Shown piece after piece: positions 21,121-36,800 of a stretch of DNA of 64,000 bases. The stretch comes from Bathymodiolus brooksi (lineage: Eukaryota; Mollusca; Bivalvia; Mytilida; Modiolidae): the NCBI GenBank assembly GCA_963680875.1, contig OY804579.1, forward strand, positions 50,432,536 to 50,496,535, read 5' to 3'. Position 1 is the stretch's first letter, and every line of letters starts with the position of its first letter. Made by a program: the position numbers and the translations under genes. Below the pieces are notes generated by a model. The model ran no database searches and had not been told where the DNA came from. It worked only from the letters and a program-made list of their open reading frames with translations.

Positions 21121-23460
21121 AGAGACGTCCACGCCATTAAATCGTCCAACTCTGTACTATAACCAAACCCCAAACAGACTTAAAGGATGTACAGACGTCC
21201 ACGCCATTAAATCGTCCAATTCTGTACTATAACCAAATACCAAACAGACTTAAAGGATGTACAGACGTCCACGCCATTAAATCGTCCAACTCTGTACTAT
21301 AACCAAACCCCAAGCAGACTTAAAGGATGTACAGACGTCCACGCCATTAAATCGTCCAACTCTGTACTATAACCAAACCCCAAACAGACTTAAAGGATGT
21401 ACAGACGTCCACGCCATTAAATCGTCCAACTCTGTACTATAACCAAACACCAAACAGACTTAAAGGATGTACAGACGTCCACGCCATTAAATCGTCAAAT
21501 TCTGTACTATAACCAAATACCAAACAGACTTAAAGGAGGTACAGACGTCCACGACATTAAATCGTCCAACTCTGTACTATAACCAAACCCCAAGCAGACT
21601 TAAAGGATGTACAGACGTCCACGCCATTAAATCGTCCAACTCTGTACTATAACCAAACCCCAAACAGACTTAAAGGATATACAGACGTCCACGTCATTAA
21701 ATCGTCCAACTCTGTACTATAACCAAACACCAAACAGACTTAAAGGAGGTACAGACGTCCACGCCATTAAATCGTCCAACTCTGTACTATAACCAAACCC
21801 CAAACAGACTTAAAGGAGGTACAGACGTCCACGTCATTAAATCGTCCAACTCTGTACTATAACCAAACACCAAACAGACTTAAAGGATGTACAGACGTCC
21901 ACGCCATTAAATCGTCCAACTCTGTACTATAACCAAACACCAAACAGACTTAAAGGAGGTACAGACGTCCACGTCATTAAATCGTCCAACTCTGTACTAT
22001 AACCAAACACCAAACAGACTTAAAGGATGTACAGACGTCCACGTCATTAAATCGTCCAACTCTGTACTATAACCAAATACCAAACAGACTTAAAGGATGT
22101 ACAGACGTCCACGCCATTAAATCGTCCAACTCTGTACTATAACCAAATACCAAACAGACTTAAAGGAGGTACAGACGTCCACGTCATTAAATCGTCCAAC
22201 TCTGTACTAGAACCAAACACCAAACAGACTTAAAGGATGTACAGACGTCCACGTCATTAAATCGTCCAACTCTGTACTATAACCAAACACCAAACAGACT
22301 TAAAGGAGGTACAGACGTCCACGCCATTAAATCGTCCAACTCTGTACTATAACCAAACCCCAAACAGACTTAAAGGAGGTACAGACGTCCACGTCATTAA
22401 ATTGTCCAACTCTGTACTATAACCAAACACCAAACAGACTTAAAGGATGTACAGACGTCCACGCCATTAAATCGTCCAACTCTGTACTATAACCAAACAC
22501 CAAACAGACTTAAAGGATGTACAGACGTCCACGCCATTAAATCGTCCAACTCTGTACTATAACCAAATACCAAACAGACTTAAAGGAGGTACAGACGTCC
22601 ACGCCATTAAATCGTCCAACTATGTACTATAACCAAATACCAAACAGACTTAAAGGATGTACAGACGTCCACGCCATTAAATCGTCCAACTCTGTACTAT
22701 AACCAAATACCAAACAGACTTAAAGGAGGTACAGACGTCCACGTCATTAAATCGTCCAACTCTGTACTATAACCAAACACCAAACAGACTTAAAGGATGT
22801 ACAGACATCCACGTCATTAAATCGTCCAATTCTGTACTATAACCAAACACCAAACAGACTAAAAGGATGTACAGACGTCCACGCCATTAAATCGTCCAAT
22901 TCTGTACTATAACCAAATACCAAACAGACTTAAAGGAGGTACAGACGTCCACGTCATAAAATCGTCCAACTCTGTACTATAACCAAACACCAAGCAGACT
23001 TAAAGGATGTACAGACGTCCACGCCATTAAATCTTCCAACTCTGTACTATAACCAAACCCCAAACAGACTTAAAGGAGGTACACACGTCCACGTCATTAA
23101 ATCGTCCAACTCTGTACTATAACCAAACACCAAACAGACTTAAAGGATGTACAGACGTCCACGCCATTAAATCGTCCAACTCTGTACTATAATCAAACAC
23201 CAAACAGACTTAAAGGATGTATAGACGTCCACGTCATTAAATCGTCCAACTCTGTACTATAACCAAACACCAAACAGACTTAAAGGATGTATAGACGTCC
23301 ACGTCATTAAATAGTCCAACTCTGTACTATAACCAAACACCAAACAGACTTAAAGAATGTACAGACGTCCACGTCATTAAATCGTCCAACTCTGTACTAT
23401 AACCAAACACCAAACAGACTTAAAGGATGTACAGACGTCCACGCCATTAAATCGTCCAAC

Positions 23461-26400
23461 TCTGTACTATAACCAAACCCCAAACAGACTTAAAGGATGT
23501 ACAGACGTCCACGCCATTAAATAGTCCAACTCTGTACTATAGCCAAACACCAAACAGACTTAAAGGATGTACAGACGTCCACGCCATTAAATAGTCCAAC
23601 TCTGTACTATAACCAAACACCAAACAGACTTAAAGGATGTACAGACGTCCACGCCATTAAATCGTCCAATTCTGTACTTTAACCAACACCAAACAGACTT
23701 AAAGGATGTACAGACGTCCACGCCATTAAATCGTCCAACTCTGTACTATAACCAAACACCAAACAGACTTAAAGGATGTACAGACGTCCACGCCATTAAA
23801 TCGTCCAATTCTGTACTATAACCAAACACCAAACAGACTTAAAGGATGTACAGACGTCCACGCCATTAAATAGTCCAACTCTGTACTATAACCAAACCCC
23901 AAACAGACTTAAAGGATGTACAGACGTCCACGCCATTAAATAGTCCAACTCTGTACTATAACCAAACCCCAAACAGACTTAAAGGATGTACAGACGTCCA
24001 CGCCATTAAATAGTCCAACTCTGTACTATAACCAAACACCAAACAGACTTAAAGGATGTACAGACGTCCACGCCATTAAATCGTCCAATTCTGTACTATA
24101 ACCAAACACCAAACAGACTTAAAGGATGTACAGACATCCACGCCATTAAATAGTCCAACTCTGTACTATAACCAAACACCAAACAGACTTAAAGGATGTA
24201 CAGACGTCCACGCCATTAAATCGTCCAACTCTGTACTATAACCAAACACCAAACAGACTTAAAGGATGTACAGACGTCCACGCCATTAAATCGTCCAATT
24301 CTGTATTATAACCAAACACCAAACAGACTTAAAGGATGTACAGACGTCCACGCCATTAAATAGTCCAACTCTGTACTATAACCAAACACCAAACAGACTA
24401 AAAGAATGTACAGACGTCCACGTCATTAAATCGTCCAACTCTGTACTATAACCAAACACCAAACAGACTTAAAGGAGGTACAGACGTCCACGCCATTAAA
24501 TCGTCCAACTCTGTACTATAACCAAACCCCAAACAGACTTAAAGGATGTACAGACGTCCACGCCATTAAATAGTCCAACTCTGTACTATAACCAAACACC
24601 AAACAGACTTAAAGGATGTACAGACGTCCACGCCATTAAATCGTCCAATTCTGTACTATAACCAAACCCCAAACAGATTTAAAGGAGGTAAAGACGTCCA
24701 CGTCATTAAATCGTCCAACTCTGTACTATAACCAAACACCAAACAGACTTAAAGGAGGTACAGACGTCCACGCCATTAAATCGTCCAACTCTGTACTATA
24801 ACCAAACACCAAACAGACTTAAAGGATGTACAGACGTCCACGCCATTAAATAGTCCAACTCTGTACTATAACTAAACACCAAACAGACGTAAAGGATGTA
24901 CAGACGTCCACGCCATTAAATCGTCCAACTCTGTACTATAACCAAACCCCAAACAGATTTAAAGGATGTACAGACGTCCACGCCATTAAATCGTCCAACT
25001 CTGTACTATAACCAAACACCAAACAGACTTAAAGGATGTACAGACGTCCACGCCATTAAATCGTCCAACTCTGTACTATAGCCAAACACCAAACAGACTT
25101 AAAGGATGTACAGACGTCCACGCCATTAAATCGTCCAACTCTGTACTATAACCAAACACCAAACAGACTTAAAGGATGTACAGACGTCCACGCCATTAAA
25201 TCGTCCAACTCTGTTCTATAACCAAACCCCAAACAGACTTAAAGGATGTACAGACGTCCACGCCATTAAATAGTCCAACTCTGTACTATAACCAAACACC
25301 AAACAGACTTAAAGGATGTACAGACGTCCACGCCATTAAATAGTCCAACTCTGTACTATAACCAAACACCAAACAGACTTAAAGGATGTACAGACGTCCA
25401 CGCCATTAAATCGTCCAATTCTGTACTATAACCAAACACCAAACAGACTTAAAGGATGTACAGACGTCCACGCCATTAAATCGTCCAACTCTGTACTATA
25501 ACCAAACACCAAACAGACTTAAAGGATGTACAGACGTCCACGCCATTAAATCGTCCAATTCTGTACTATAACCAAACACCAAACAGACTTAAAGGATGTA
25601 CAGACGTCCACGCCATTAAATAGTCCAACTCTGTACTATAACCAAACCCCAAACAGACTTAAAGGATGTACAGACGTCCACGCCATTAAATTGTCCAACT
25701 CTGTACTATAACCAAACACCAAACAGACTTAAAGGATGTACAGACGTCCACGCCATTAAATCGTCCAATTCTGTACTATAACCAAACACCAAACAGACTT
25801 AAAGGATGTACAGACATCCACGCCATTAAATAGTCCAACTCTGTACTATAACCAAACACCAAACAGACTTAAAGGATGTACAGACGTCCACGCCATTAAA
25901 TCGTCCAACTCTGTACTATAACCAAACACCAAACAGACTTAAAGGATGTACAGACGTCCACGCCATTAAATCGTCCAATTCTGTACTATAACCAAACACC
26001 AAACAGACTTAAAGGATGTATAGAGGTCCACGCCATTAAATCGTCCACCTCTGTACTAAAACCAAACACCAAACAGACTTAAAGGATGTACAGACGTCCA
26101 CGCCATTAAATAGTCCAACTCTGTACTATAACCAAACACCAAACAGACTAAAAGAATGTACAGACGTCCACGTCATTAAATCGTCCAACTCTGTACTATA
26201 ACCAAACACCAAACAGACTTAAAGGAGGTACAGACGTCCACGCCATTAAATCGTCCAACTCTGTACTATAACCAAACCCCAAACAGACTTAAAGGATGTA
26301 CAGACGTCCACCCCATTAAATAGTCCAACTCTGTACTATAACCAAACACCAAACAGACTTAAAGGATGTACAGACGTCCACGCCATTAAATCGTCCAATT

Positions 26401-26960
26401 CTGTACTATAACCAAACCCCAAACAGACTTAAAGGAGGTAAAGACGTCCACGTCATTAAATCGTCCAACTCTGTACTATAACCAAACACCAAACAGACTT
26501 AAAGGAGGTACAGACGTCCACGCCATTAAATCGTCCAACTCTGTACTATAACCAAACACCAAACAGACTTAAAGGATGTACAGACGTCCACGCCATTAAA
26601 TAGTCCAACTCTGTACTATAACTAAACACCAAACAGACTTAAAGGATGTACAGACGTCCACGCCATTAAATCGTCCAACTCTGTACTATAACCAAACCCC
26701 AAACAGACTTAAAGGATGTACAGACGTCCACGCCATTAAATCGTCCAACTCTGTACTATAACCAAACACCAAACAGACTTAAAGGATGTACAGACGTCCA
26801 CGCCATTAAATCGTCCAACTCTGTACTATAGCCAAACACCAAACAGACTTAAAGGATGTACAGACGTCCACGCCATTAAATCGTCCAACTCTGTACTATA
26901 ACCAAACACCAAACAGACTTAAAGGAGGTATAGACGTCCACGCCATTAAATCGTCCAATT
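23461..26960 (+). repeat. 1,750-bp (25-monomer) sub-duplication
   Basis: The variant forms actaaacacc (24,871/26,621), gccaaacacc (25,081/26,831), aaacagacta (24,391/26,141) and aagacgtcca (24,691/26,441) all recur 1,750 bp apart. The same pair is visible in the right-hand 6.8-kb copy (31,181/33,000, offset 1,819). Confidence 0.9.
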
Positions 26961-29180
26961 CTGTACTATAACCAAATACCAAACAGACTTAAAGGAGGTA
27001 TAGACGTCCACGCCATTAAATCGTCCAATTCTGTACTATAGCCAAACCCCAAACAGACTTAAAGGAGGTATAGACGTCCACGCCATTAAATCGTCCAATT
27101 CTGTACTATAACCAAATACCAAACAGACTTAAAGGAGGTACAGACGTCCACGTCATTAAATAGTCCAACTCTGTACTATAACCAAACACCAAACAGACTT
27201 AAAGGATGTACAGACGTCCACGCCATTAAATCGTCCAATTCTGTACTATAACCAAACACCAAACAGACTTAAAGGAGGTACAGAGGTCCACGCCATTAAA
27301 TCGTCCAACTCTGTACTATAAACAAACACCAAACAGACTTAAAGGATGTACAGCCGTCCACGCCATTAAATAGTCCAACTCTGTACTATAACCAAACCCC
27401 AAACAGACTTAAAGGATGTACAGACGTCCACGCCATTAAATCGTCCAACTCTGTACTATAACCAAACACCAAACAGACTTAAAGGATGTACAGACGTCCA
27501 CGCCATTAAATAGTCCAACGCTGTACTATAACCAAACACCAAACAGACTTAAAGGATGTACAGACGTCCACGCCATTAAATCGTCCAACTCTGTACTATA
27601 ACCAAACACCAAACAGACTTAAAGAATGTACAGACGTCCACGCCATTAAATCGTCCAACTCTGTACTATAACCAAACACCAAACAGACTTAAAGGAGGTA
27701 TAGACGTCCACGCCATTAAATCGTCCAATTCTGTACTATAACCAAACCCCAAACAGACTTAAAGGAGGTATAGACGTCCACGCCATTAAATCGTCCAATT
27801 CTGTACTATAACCAAACCCCAAACAGACTTAAAGGATGTACAGACGTCCACGCCATTAAATCGTCCAACTCTGTACTATAACCAAACACCAAACAGACTT
27901 AAAGGATGTACAGACGTCCACGCCATTAAATCGTCCAACTCTGTACTATAGCCAGACACCAAACAGACTTAAAGGATGTACAGACGTCCACGCCATTAAA
28001 TCGTCCAACTCTGTACTATAACCAAACACCAAACAGACTTAAAGGAGGTATAGACGTCCACGCCATTAAATCGTCCAATTCTGTACAATAACCAAATACC
28101 AAACAGACTTAAAGGAGGTATAGACGTCCACGCCATTAAATCGTCCAATTCTGTACTATAGCCAAACCCCAAACAGACATAAAGGAGGAATAGACGTCCA
28201 CGCCATTAAATCGTCCAATTCTGTACTATAACCAAATACCAAACAGACTTAAAGGAGGTACAGACGTCCACGTCATTAAATAGTCCAACTCTGTACTATA
28301 ACCAAACACCAAACAGACTTAAAGGATGTACAGACGTCCACGCCATTAAATCGTCCAATTCTGTACTATAACCAAACACCAAACAGACTGAAAGGAGGTA
28401 CAGAGGTCCACGCCATTAAATCGTCCAACTCTGTACTATAAACAAACACCAAACAGACTTAAAGGATGTACAGACGTCCACGCCATTAAATAGTCCAACT
28501 CTGTACTATAACCAAACCCCAAACAGACTTAAAGGATGCACAGACGTCCACGCCATTAAATCGTCCAACTCTGTACTATAACCAAACCCCAAACAGACTT
28601 AAAGGATGTACAGACGTCCACGCCATTAAATAGTCCAACGCTGTACTATAACCAAACACCAAACAGACTTAAAGGATGTACAGACGTCCACGCCATTAAA
28701 TCGTCCAACTCTGTACTATAACCAAACACCAAACAGACTTAAAGGATGTACAGACGTCCACGCCATTAAATCGTCCAACTCTGTACTATAACCAAACACC
28801 AAACAGACTTAAAGAATGTACAGACGTCCACGCCATTAAATCGTCCAACTCTGTACTATAACCAAACACCAAACAGACTTAAAGGAGGTATAGACGTCCA
28901 CGCCATTAAATCGTCCAATTCTGTACTATAACCAAACCCCAAACAGACTTAAAGGAGGTATAGACGTCCACGCCATTAAATCGTCCAATTCTGTACTATA
29001 ACCAAATACCAAACAGACTTAAAGGAGGTACAGACGTCCACGTCATTAAATCGTCCAACTCTGTACTATAACCAAACCCCAAGCAGACTTAAAGGAGGTA
29101 CAGACGTCCACGCCATTAAATCGTCCAACTCTGTACTATAACCAAACCCCAAACAGACTTAAAGGATGTACAGACGTCCA
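26920..29180 (+). repeat. 1,120-bp (16-monomer) sub-duplication
   Basis: gccaaacccc (27,041/28,161), cagaggtcca (27,281/28,401) and tagtccaacg (27,511/28,631) recur at +1,120. The pair recurs again at 33,900/35,020 within the right-hand larger copy. Confidence 0.88.
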
Positions 29181-32100
29181 CGCCATTAAATCGTCCAATT
29201 CTGTACTATAACCAAATACCAAACAGACTTAAAGGAGGTACAGACGTCCACGTCATTAAATCGTCCAACTCTGTATTATAACCAAACCCCAAGCAAACTT
29301 AAAGGAGGTACAGACGTCCACGCCATTAAATCGTCCAACTCTGTACTATAACCAAACACCAAACAGACTTAAAGGATGTACAGACGTCCACGCCATTAAA
29401 TCGTCCAACTCTGTACTATAACGAAACCCCAAGCAGACTTAAAGGAGGTACAGACGTCCACGCCATTAAATCGTCCAACTCTGTACTATAACCAAACCCC
29501 AAACAGACTTAAAGGAGGTACAGACGTCCACGCCATTAAATCGTCCAATTCTGTACTATAACCAAACCCCAAACAGACTTAAAGGAGGTACAGACGTCCA
29601 CGCCATTAAATCGTCCAACTCTGTACTATAACCAAACCCCAAACAGACTTAAAGGATGTACAGACGTCCACGCCATTAAATCGTCCAACTCTGTACTATA
29701 ACCAAACCCCAAGCAGACTTAAAGGAGGTACAGACGTCCACGCCATTAAATCGTCCAACTCTGTACTATAACCAAACCCCAAACAGACTTAAAGGAGGTA
29801 CAGACGTCCACGCCATTAAATCGTCCAATTCTGTACTATAACCAAATACCAAACAGACTTAAAGGAGGTACAGACGTCCACGTCATTAAATCGTCCAACT
29901 CTGTATTATAACCAAACCCCAAGCAGACTTAAAGGAGGTACAGACGTCCACGCCATTAAATCGTCCAACTCTGTACTAAAACCAAACACCAAACAGACTT
30001 AAAGGATGTATAGACGTCCACGTCATTAAATAGTCCAACTCTGTACTATAACCAAACACCAAACAGACTTAAAGAATGTACAGACGTCCACGTCATTAAA
30101 TCGTCCAACTCTGTACTATAACCAAACACCAAACAGACTTAAAGGATGTACAGACGTCCACGCCATTAAATCGTCCAACTCTGTACTATAACCAAACCCC
30201 AAACAGACTTAAAGGATGTACAGACGTCCACGCCATTAAATAGTCCAACTCTGTACTATAACCAAACACCAAACAGACTTAAAGGATGTACAGACGTCCA
30301 CGCCATTAAATAGTCCAACTCTGTACTATAACCAAACACCAAACAGACTTAAAGGATGTACAGACGTCCACGCCATTAAATCGTCCAATTCTGTACTATA
30401 ACCAAACACCAAACAGACTTAAAGGATGTACAGACGTCCACGCCATTAAATCGTCCAACTCTGTACTATAACCAAACACCAAACAGACTTAAAGGATGTA
30501 CAGACGTCCACGCCATTAAATCGTCCAATTCTGTACTATAACCAAACACCAAACAGACTTAAAGGATGTACAGACGTCCACGCCATTAAATAGTCCAACT
30601 CTGTACTATAACCAAACCCCAAACAGACTTAAAGGATGTACAGACGTCCACGCCATTAAATAGTCCAACTCTGTACTATAACCAAACCCCAAACAGACTT
30701 AAAGGATGTACAGACGTCCACGCCATTAAATAGTCCAACTCTGTACTATAACCAAACACCAAACAGACTTAAAGGATGTACAGACGTCCACGCCATTAAA
30801 TCGTCCAATTCTGTACTATAACCAAACACCAAACAGACTTAAAGGATGTACAGACATCCACGCCATTAAATAGTCCAATTCTGTACTATAACCAAACACC
30901 AAACAGACTTAAAGGATGTACAGACGTCCACGCCATTAAATCGTCCAACTCTGTACTATAACCAAACACCAAACAGACTTAAAGGATGTACAGACGTCCA
31001 CGCCATTAAATCGTCCAATTCTGTATTATAACCAAACACCAAACAGACTTAAAGGATGTATAGAGGTCCACGCCATTAAATCGTCCAACTCTGTACTAAA
31101 ACCAAACACCAAACAGACTTAAAGGATGTACAGACGTCCACGCCATTAAATAGTCCAACTCTGTACTATAACCAAACACCAAACAGACTAAAAGAATGTA
31201 CAGACGTCCACGTCATTAAATCGTCCAACTCTGTACTATAACCAAACACCAAACAGACTTAAAGGAGGTACAGACGTCCACGCCATTAAATCGTCCAACT
31301 CTGTACTATAACCAAACCCCAAACAGACTTAAAGGATGTACAGACGTCCACGCCATTAAATAGTCCAACTCTGTACTATAACCAAACACCAAACAGACTT
31401 AAAGGATGTACAGACGTCCACGCCATTAAATCGTCCAATTCTGTACTATAACCAAACCCCAATCAGATTTAAAGGAGGTAAAGACGTCCACGTCATTAAA
31501 TCGTCCAACTCTGTACTATAACCAAACACCAAACAGACTTAAAGGAGGTACAGACGTCCACGCCATTAAATCGTCCAACTCTGTACTATAACCAAACACC
31601 AAACAGACTTAAAGGATGTACAGACGTCCACGCCATTAAATAGTCCAACTCTGTACTATAACTAAACACCAAACAGACTTAAAGGATGTACAGACGTCCA
31701 CGCCATTAAATCGTCCAACTCTGTACTATAACCAAACCCCAAACAGACTTAAAGGATGTACAGACGTCCACGCCATTAAATCGTCCAACTCTGTACTATA
31801 ACCAAACACCAAACAGACTTAAAGGATGTACAGACGTCCACGCCATTAAATCGTCCAACTCTGTACTATAGCCAAACACCAAACAGACTTAAAGGATGTA
31901 CAGACGTCCACGCCATTAAATCGTCCAACTCTGTACTATAACCAAACACCAAACAGACTTAAAGGATGTACAGACGTCCACGCCATTAAATCGTCCAACT
32001 CTGTACTATAACCAAACCCCAAACAGACTTAAAGGATGTACAGACGTCCACGCCATTAAATAGTCCAACTCTGTACTATAACCAAACACCAAGCAGACTT

Positions 32101-33859
32101 AAAGGATGTACAGACGTCCACGCCATTAAATAGTCCAACTCTGTACTATAACCAACACCAAACAGACTTAAAGGATGTACAGACGTCCACGCCATTAAAT
32201 CGTCCAATTCTGTACTATAACCAAACACCAAACAGACTTAAAGGATGTACAGACGTCCACGCCATTAAATCGTCCAACTCTGTACTATAACCAAACACCA
32301 AACAGACTTAAAGGATGTACAGACGTCCACGCCATTAAATCGTCCAATTCTGTACTAGAACCAAACACCAAACAGACTTAAAGGATGTACAGACGTCCAC
32401 GCCATTAAATAGTCCAACTCTGTACTATAACCAAACCCCAAATAGACTTAAAGGATGTACAGACGTCCACGCCATTAAATAGTCCAACTCTGTACTATAA
32501 CCAAACCCCAAACAGACTTAAAGGATGTACAGACGTCCACGCCATTAAATAGTCCAACTCTGTACTATAACCAAACACCAAACAGACTTAAAGGATGTAC
32601 AGACGTCCACGCCATTAAATCGTCCAATTCTGTACTATAACCAAACACCAAACAGACTTAAAGGATGTACAGACATCCACGCCATTAAATAGTCCAACTC
32701 TGTACTATAACCAAACACCAAACAGACTTAAAGGATGTACAGACGTCCACGCCATTAAATCGTCCAACTCTGTACTATAACCAAACACCAAACAGACTTA
32801 AAGGATGTACAGACGTCCACGCCATTAAATCGTCCAATTCTGTACTATAACCAAACACCAAACAGACTTAAAGGATGTATAGAGGTCCACGCCATTAAAT
32901 CGTCCACCTCTGTACTAAAACCAAACACCAAACAGACTTAAAGGATGTACAGACGTCCACGCCATTAAATAGTCCAACTCTGTACTATAACCAAACACCA
33001 AACAGACTAAAAGAATGTACAGACGTCCACGTCATTAAATCGTCCAACTCTGTACTATAACCAAACACCAAACAGACTTAAAGGAGGTACAGACGTCCAC
33101 GCCATTAAATCGTCCAACTCTGTACTATAACCAAACCCCAAACAGACTTAAAGGATGTACAGACGTCCACGCCATTAAATAGTCCAACTCTGTACTATAA
33201 CCAAACACCAAACAGACTTAAAGGATGTACAGACGTCCACGCCATTCAATCGTCCAATTCTGTACTATAACCAAACCCCAAACAGACTTAAAGGAGGTAA
33301 AGACGTCCACGTCATTAAATCGTCCAACTCTGTACTATAACCAAACACCAAACAGACTTAAAGGAGGTACAGACGTCCACGCCATTAAATCGTCCAACTC
33401 TGTACTATAACCAAACACCAAACAGACTTAAAGGATGTACAGACGTCCACGCCATTAAATAGTCCAACTCTGTACTATAACTAAACACCAAACAGACTTA
33501 AAGGATGTACAGACGTCCACGCCATTAAATCGTCCAACTCTGTACTATAACCAAACCCCAAACAGACTTAAAGGATGTACAGACGTCCACGCCATTAAAT
33601 CGTCCAACTCTGTACTATAACCAAACACCAAACAGACTTAAAGGATGTACAGACGTCCACGCCATTAAATCGTCCAACTCTGTACTATAGCCAAACACCA
33701 AACAGACTTAAAGGATGTACAGACGTCCACGCCATTAAATCGTCCAACTCTGTACTATAACCAAACACCAAACAGACTTAAAGGAGGTATAGACGTCCAC
33801 GCCATTAAATCGTCCAATTCTGTACTATAACCAAATACCAAACAGACTTAAAGGAGGTA

Positions 33860-36800
33860 TAGACGTCCACGCCATTAAATCGTCCAATTCTGTACTATAG
33901 CCAAACCCCAAACAGACTTAAAGGAGGTATAGACGTCCACGCCATTAAATCGTCCAATTCTGTACTATAACCAAATACCAAACAGACTTAAAGGAGGTAC
34001 AGACGTCCACGTCATTAAATAGTCCAACTCTGTACTATAACCAAACACCAAACAGACTTAAAGGATGAACAGACGTCCACGCCATTAAATCGTCCAATTC
34101 TGTACTATAACCAAACACCAAACAGACTTAAAGGAGGTACAGAGGTCCACGCCATTAAATCGTCCAACTCTGTACTATAAACAAACACCAAACAGACTTA
34201 AAGGATGTACAGACGTCCACGCCATTAAATAGTCCAACTCTGTACTATAACCAAACCCCAAACAGACTTAAAGGATGTACAGACGTCCACGCCATTAAAT
34301 CGTCCAACTCTGTACTATAACCAAACACCAAACAGACTTAAAGGATGTACAGACGTCCACGCCATTAAATAGTCCAACGCTGTACTATAACCAAACACCA
34401 AACAGACTTAAAGGATGTACAGACGTCCACGCCATTAAATCGTCCAACTCTGTACTATAACCAAACACCAAACAGACTTAAAGAATGTACAGACGTCCAC
34501 GCCATTAAATCGTCCAACTCTGTACTATAACCAAACACCAAACAGACTTAAAGGAGGTATAGACGTCTACGCCATTACATCGTCCAATTCTGTACTATAA
34601 CCAAACCCCAAACAGACTTAAAGGAGGTATAGACGTCCACGTCATTAAATCGTCCAATTCTGTACTATAACCAAACCCCAAACAGACTTAAAGGATGTAC
34701 AGACGTCCACGCCATTAAATCGTCCAACTCTGTACTATAACCAAACACCAAACAGACTTAAAGGATGTACAGACGTCCACGCCATTAAATCGTCCAACTC
34801 TGTACTATAGCCAAACACCAAACAGACTTAAAGGATGTACAGACGTCCACGCCATTAAATCGTCCAACACTGTACTATAACCAAACACCAAACAGACTTA
34901 AAGGAGGTATAGACGTCCACGCCATTAAATCGTCCAATTCTGTACTATAACCAAATACCAAACAGACTTAAAGGAGGTATAGACGTCCACGCCATTAAAT
35001 CGTCCAATTCTGTACTATAGCCAAACCCCAAACAGACTTAAAGGAGGTATAGACGTCCACGCCATTAAATCGTCCAATTCTGTACTATAACCAAATACCA
35101 AACAGACTTAAAGGAGGTACAGACGTCCACGTCATTAAATAGTCCAACTCTGTACTATAACCAAACACCAAACAGACTTAAAGGATGTACAGACGTCCAC
35201 GCCATTAAATCGTCCAATTCTGTACTATAACCAAACACCAAACAGACTGAAAGGAGGTACAGAGGTCCACGCCATTAAATCGTCCAACTCTGTACTATAA
35301 ACAAACACCAAACAGACTTAAAGGATGTACAGACGTCCACGCCATTAAATAGTCCAACTCTGTACTATAACCAAACCCCAAACAGACTTAAAGGATGCAC
35401 AGACGTCCACGCCATTAAATCGTCCAACTCTGTACTATAACCAAACCCCAAACAGACTTAAAGGATGTACAGACGTCCACGCCATTAAATAGTCCAACGC
35501 TGTACTATAACCAAACACCAAACAGACTTAAAGGATGTACAGACGTCCACGCCATTAAATCGTCCAACTCTGTACTATAACCAAACACCAAACAGACTTA
35601 AAGGATGTACAGACGTCCACGCCATTAAATCGTCCAACTCTGTACTATAACCAAACACCAAACAGACTTAAAGAATGTACAGACGTCCACGCCATTAAAT
35701 CGTCCAACTCTGTACTATAACCAAACACCAAACAGACTTAAAGGAGGTATAGACGTCCACGCCATTAAATCGTCCAATTCTGTACTATAACCAAACCCCA
35801 AACAAACTTAAAGGAGGTATAGACGTCCACGCCATTAAATCGTCCAATTCTGTACTATAACCAAATACCAAACAGACTTAAAGGAGGTACAGACGTCCAC
35901 GTCATTAAATCGTCCAACTCTGTACTATAACCAAACCCCAAGCAGACTTAAAGGAGGTACAGACGTCCACGCCATTAAATCGTCCAACTCTGTACTATAA
36001 CCAAACCCCAAACAGACTTAAAGGATGTACAGACGTCCACGCCATTAAATCGTCCAATTCTGTACTATAACCAAATACCAAACAGACTTAAAGGAGGTAC
36101 AGACGTCAACGTCATTAAATCGTCCAACTCTGTATTATAACCAAACCCCAAGCAAACTTAAAGGAGGTACAGACGTCCACGCCATTAAATCGTCCAACTC
36201 TGTACTATAACCAAACACCAAACAGACTTAAAGGATGTACAGACGTCCACGCCATTAAATCGTCCAACTCTGTACTATAACCAAACCCCAAGCAGACTTA
36301 AAGGAGGTACAGACGTCCACGCCATTAAATCGTCCAACTCTGTACTATAACCAAACCCCAAACAGACTTAAAGGAGGTACAGACGTCCACGCCATTAAAT
36401 CGTCCAATTCTGTACTATAACCAAACCCCAAACAGACTTAAAGGAGGTACAGACGTCCACGCCATTAAATCGTCCAACTCTGTACTATAACCAAACCCCA
36501 AACAGACTTAAAGGATGTACAGACGTCCACGCCATTAAATCGTCCAACTCTGTACTATAACCAAACCCCAAGCAGACTTAAAGGAGGTACAGACGTCCAC
36601 GCCATTAAATCGTCCAACTCTGTACTATAACCAAACCCCAAACAGACTTAAAGGAGGTACAGACGTCCACGCCATTAAATCGTCCAATTCTGTACTATAA
36701 CCAAATACCAAACAGACTTAAAGGAGGTACAGACGTCCACGTCATTAAATCGTCCAACTCTGTATTATAACCAAACCCCAAGCAGACTTAAAGGAGGTAC

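Noticed and set aside
33225..33410. 61-codon ORF in the satellite
   Set aside because: It exists only because one monomer has cattcaatc instead of cattaaatc, removing the usual TAA. It is three consecutive frames of the 70-bp repeat and has no independent evidence of coding.
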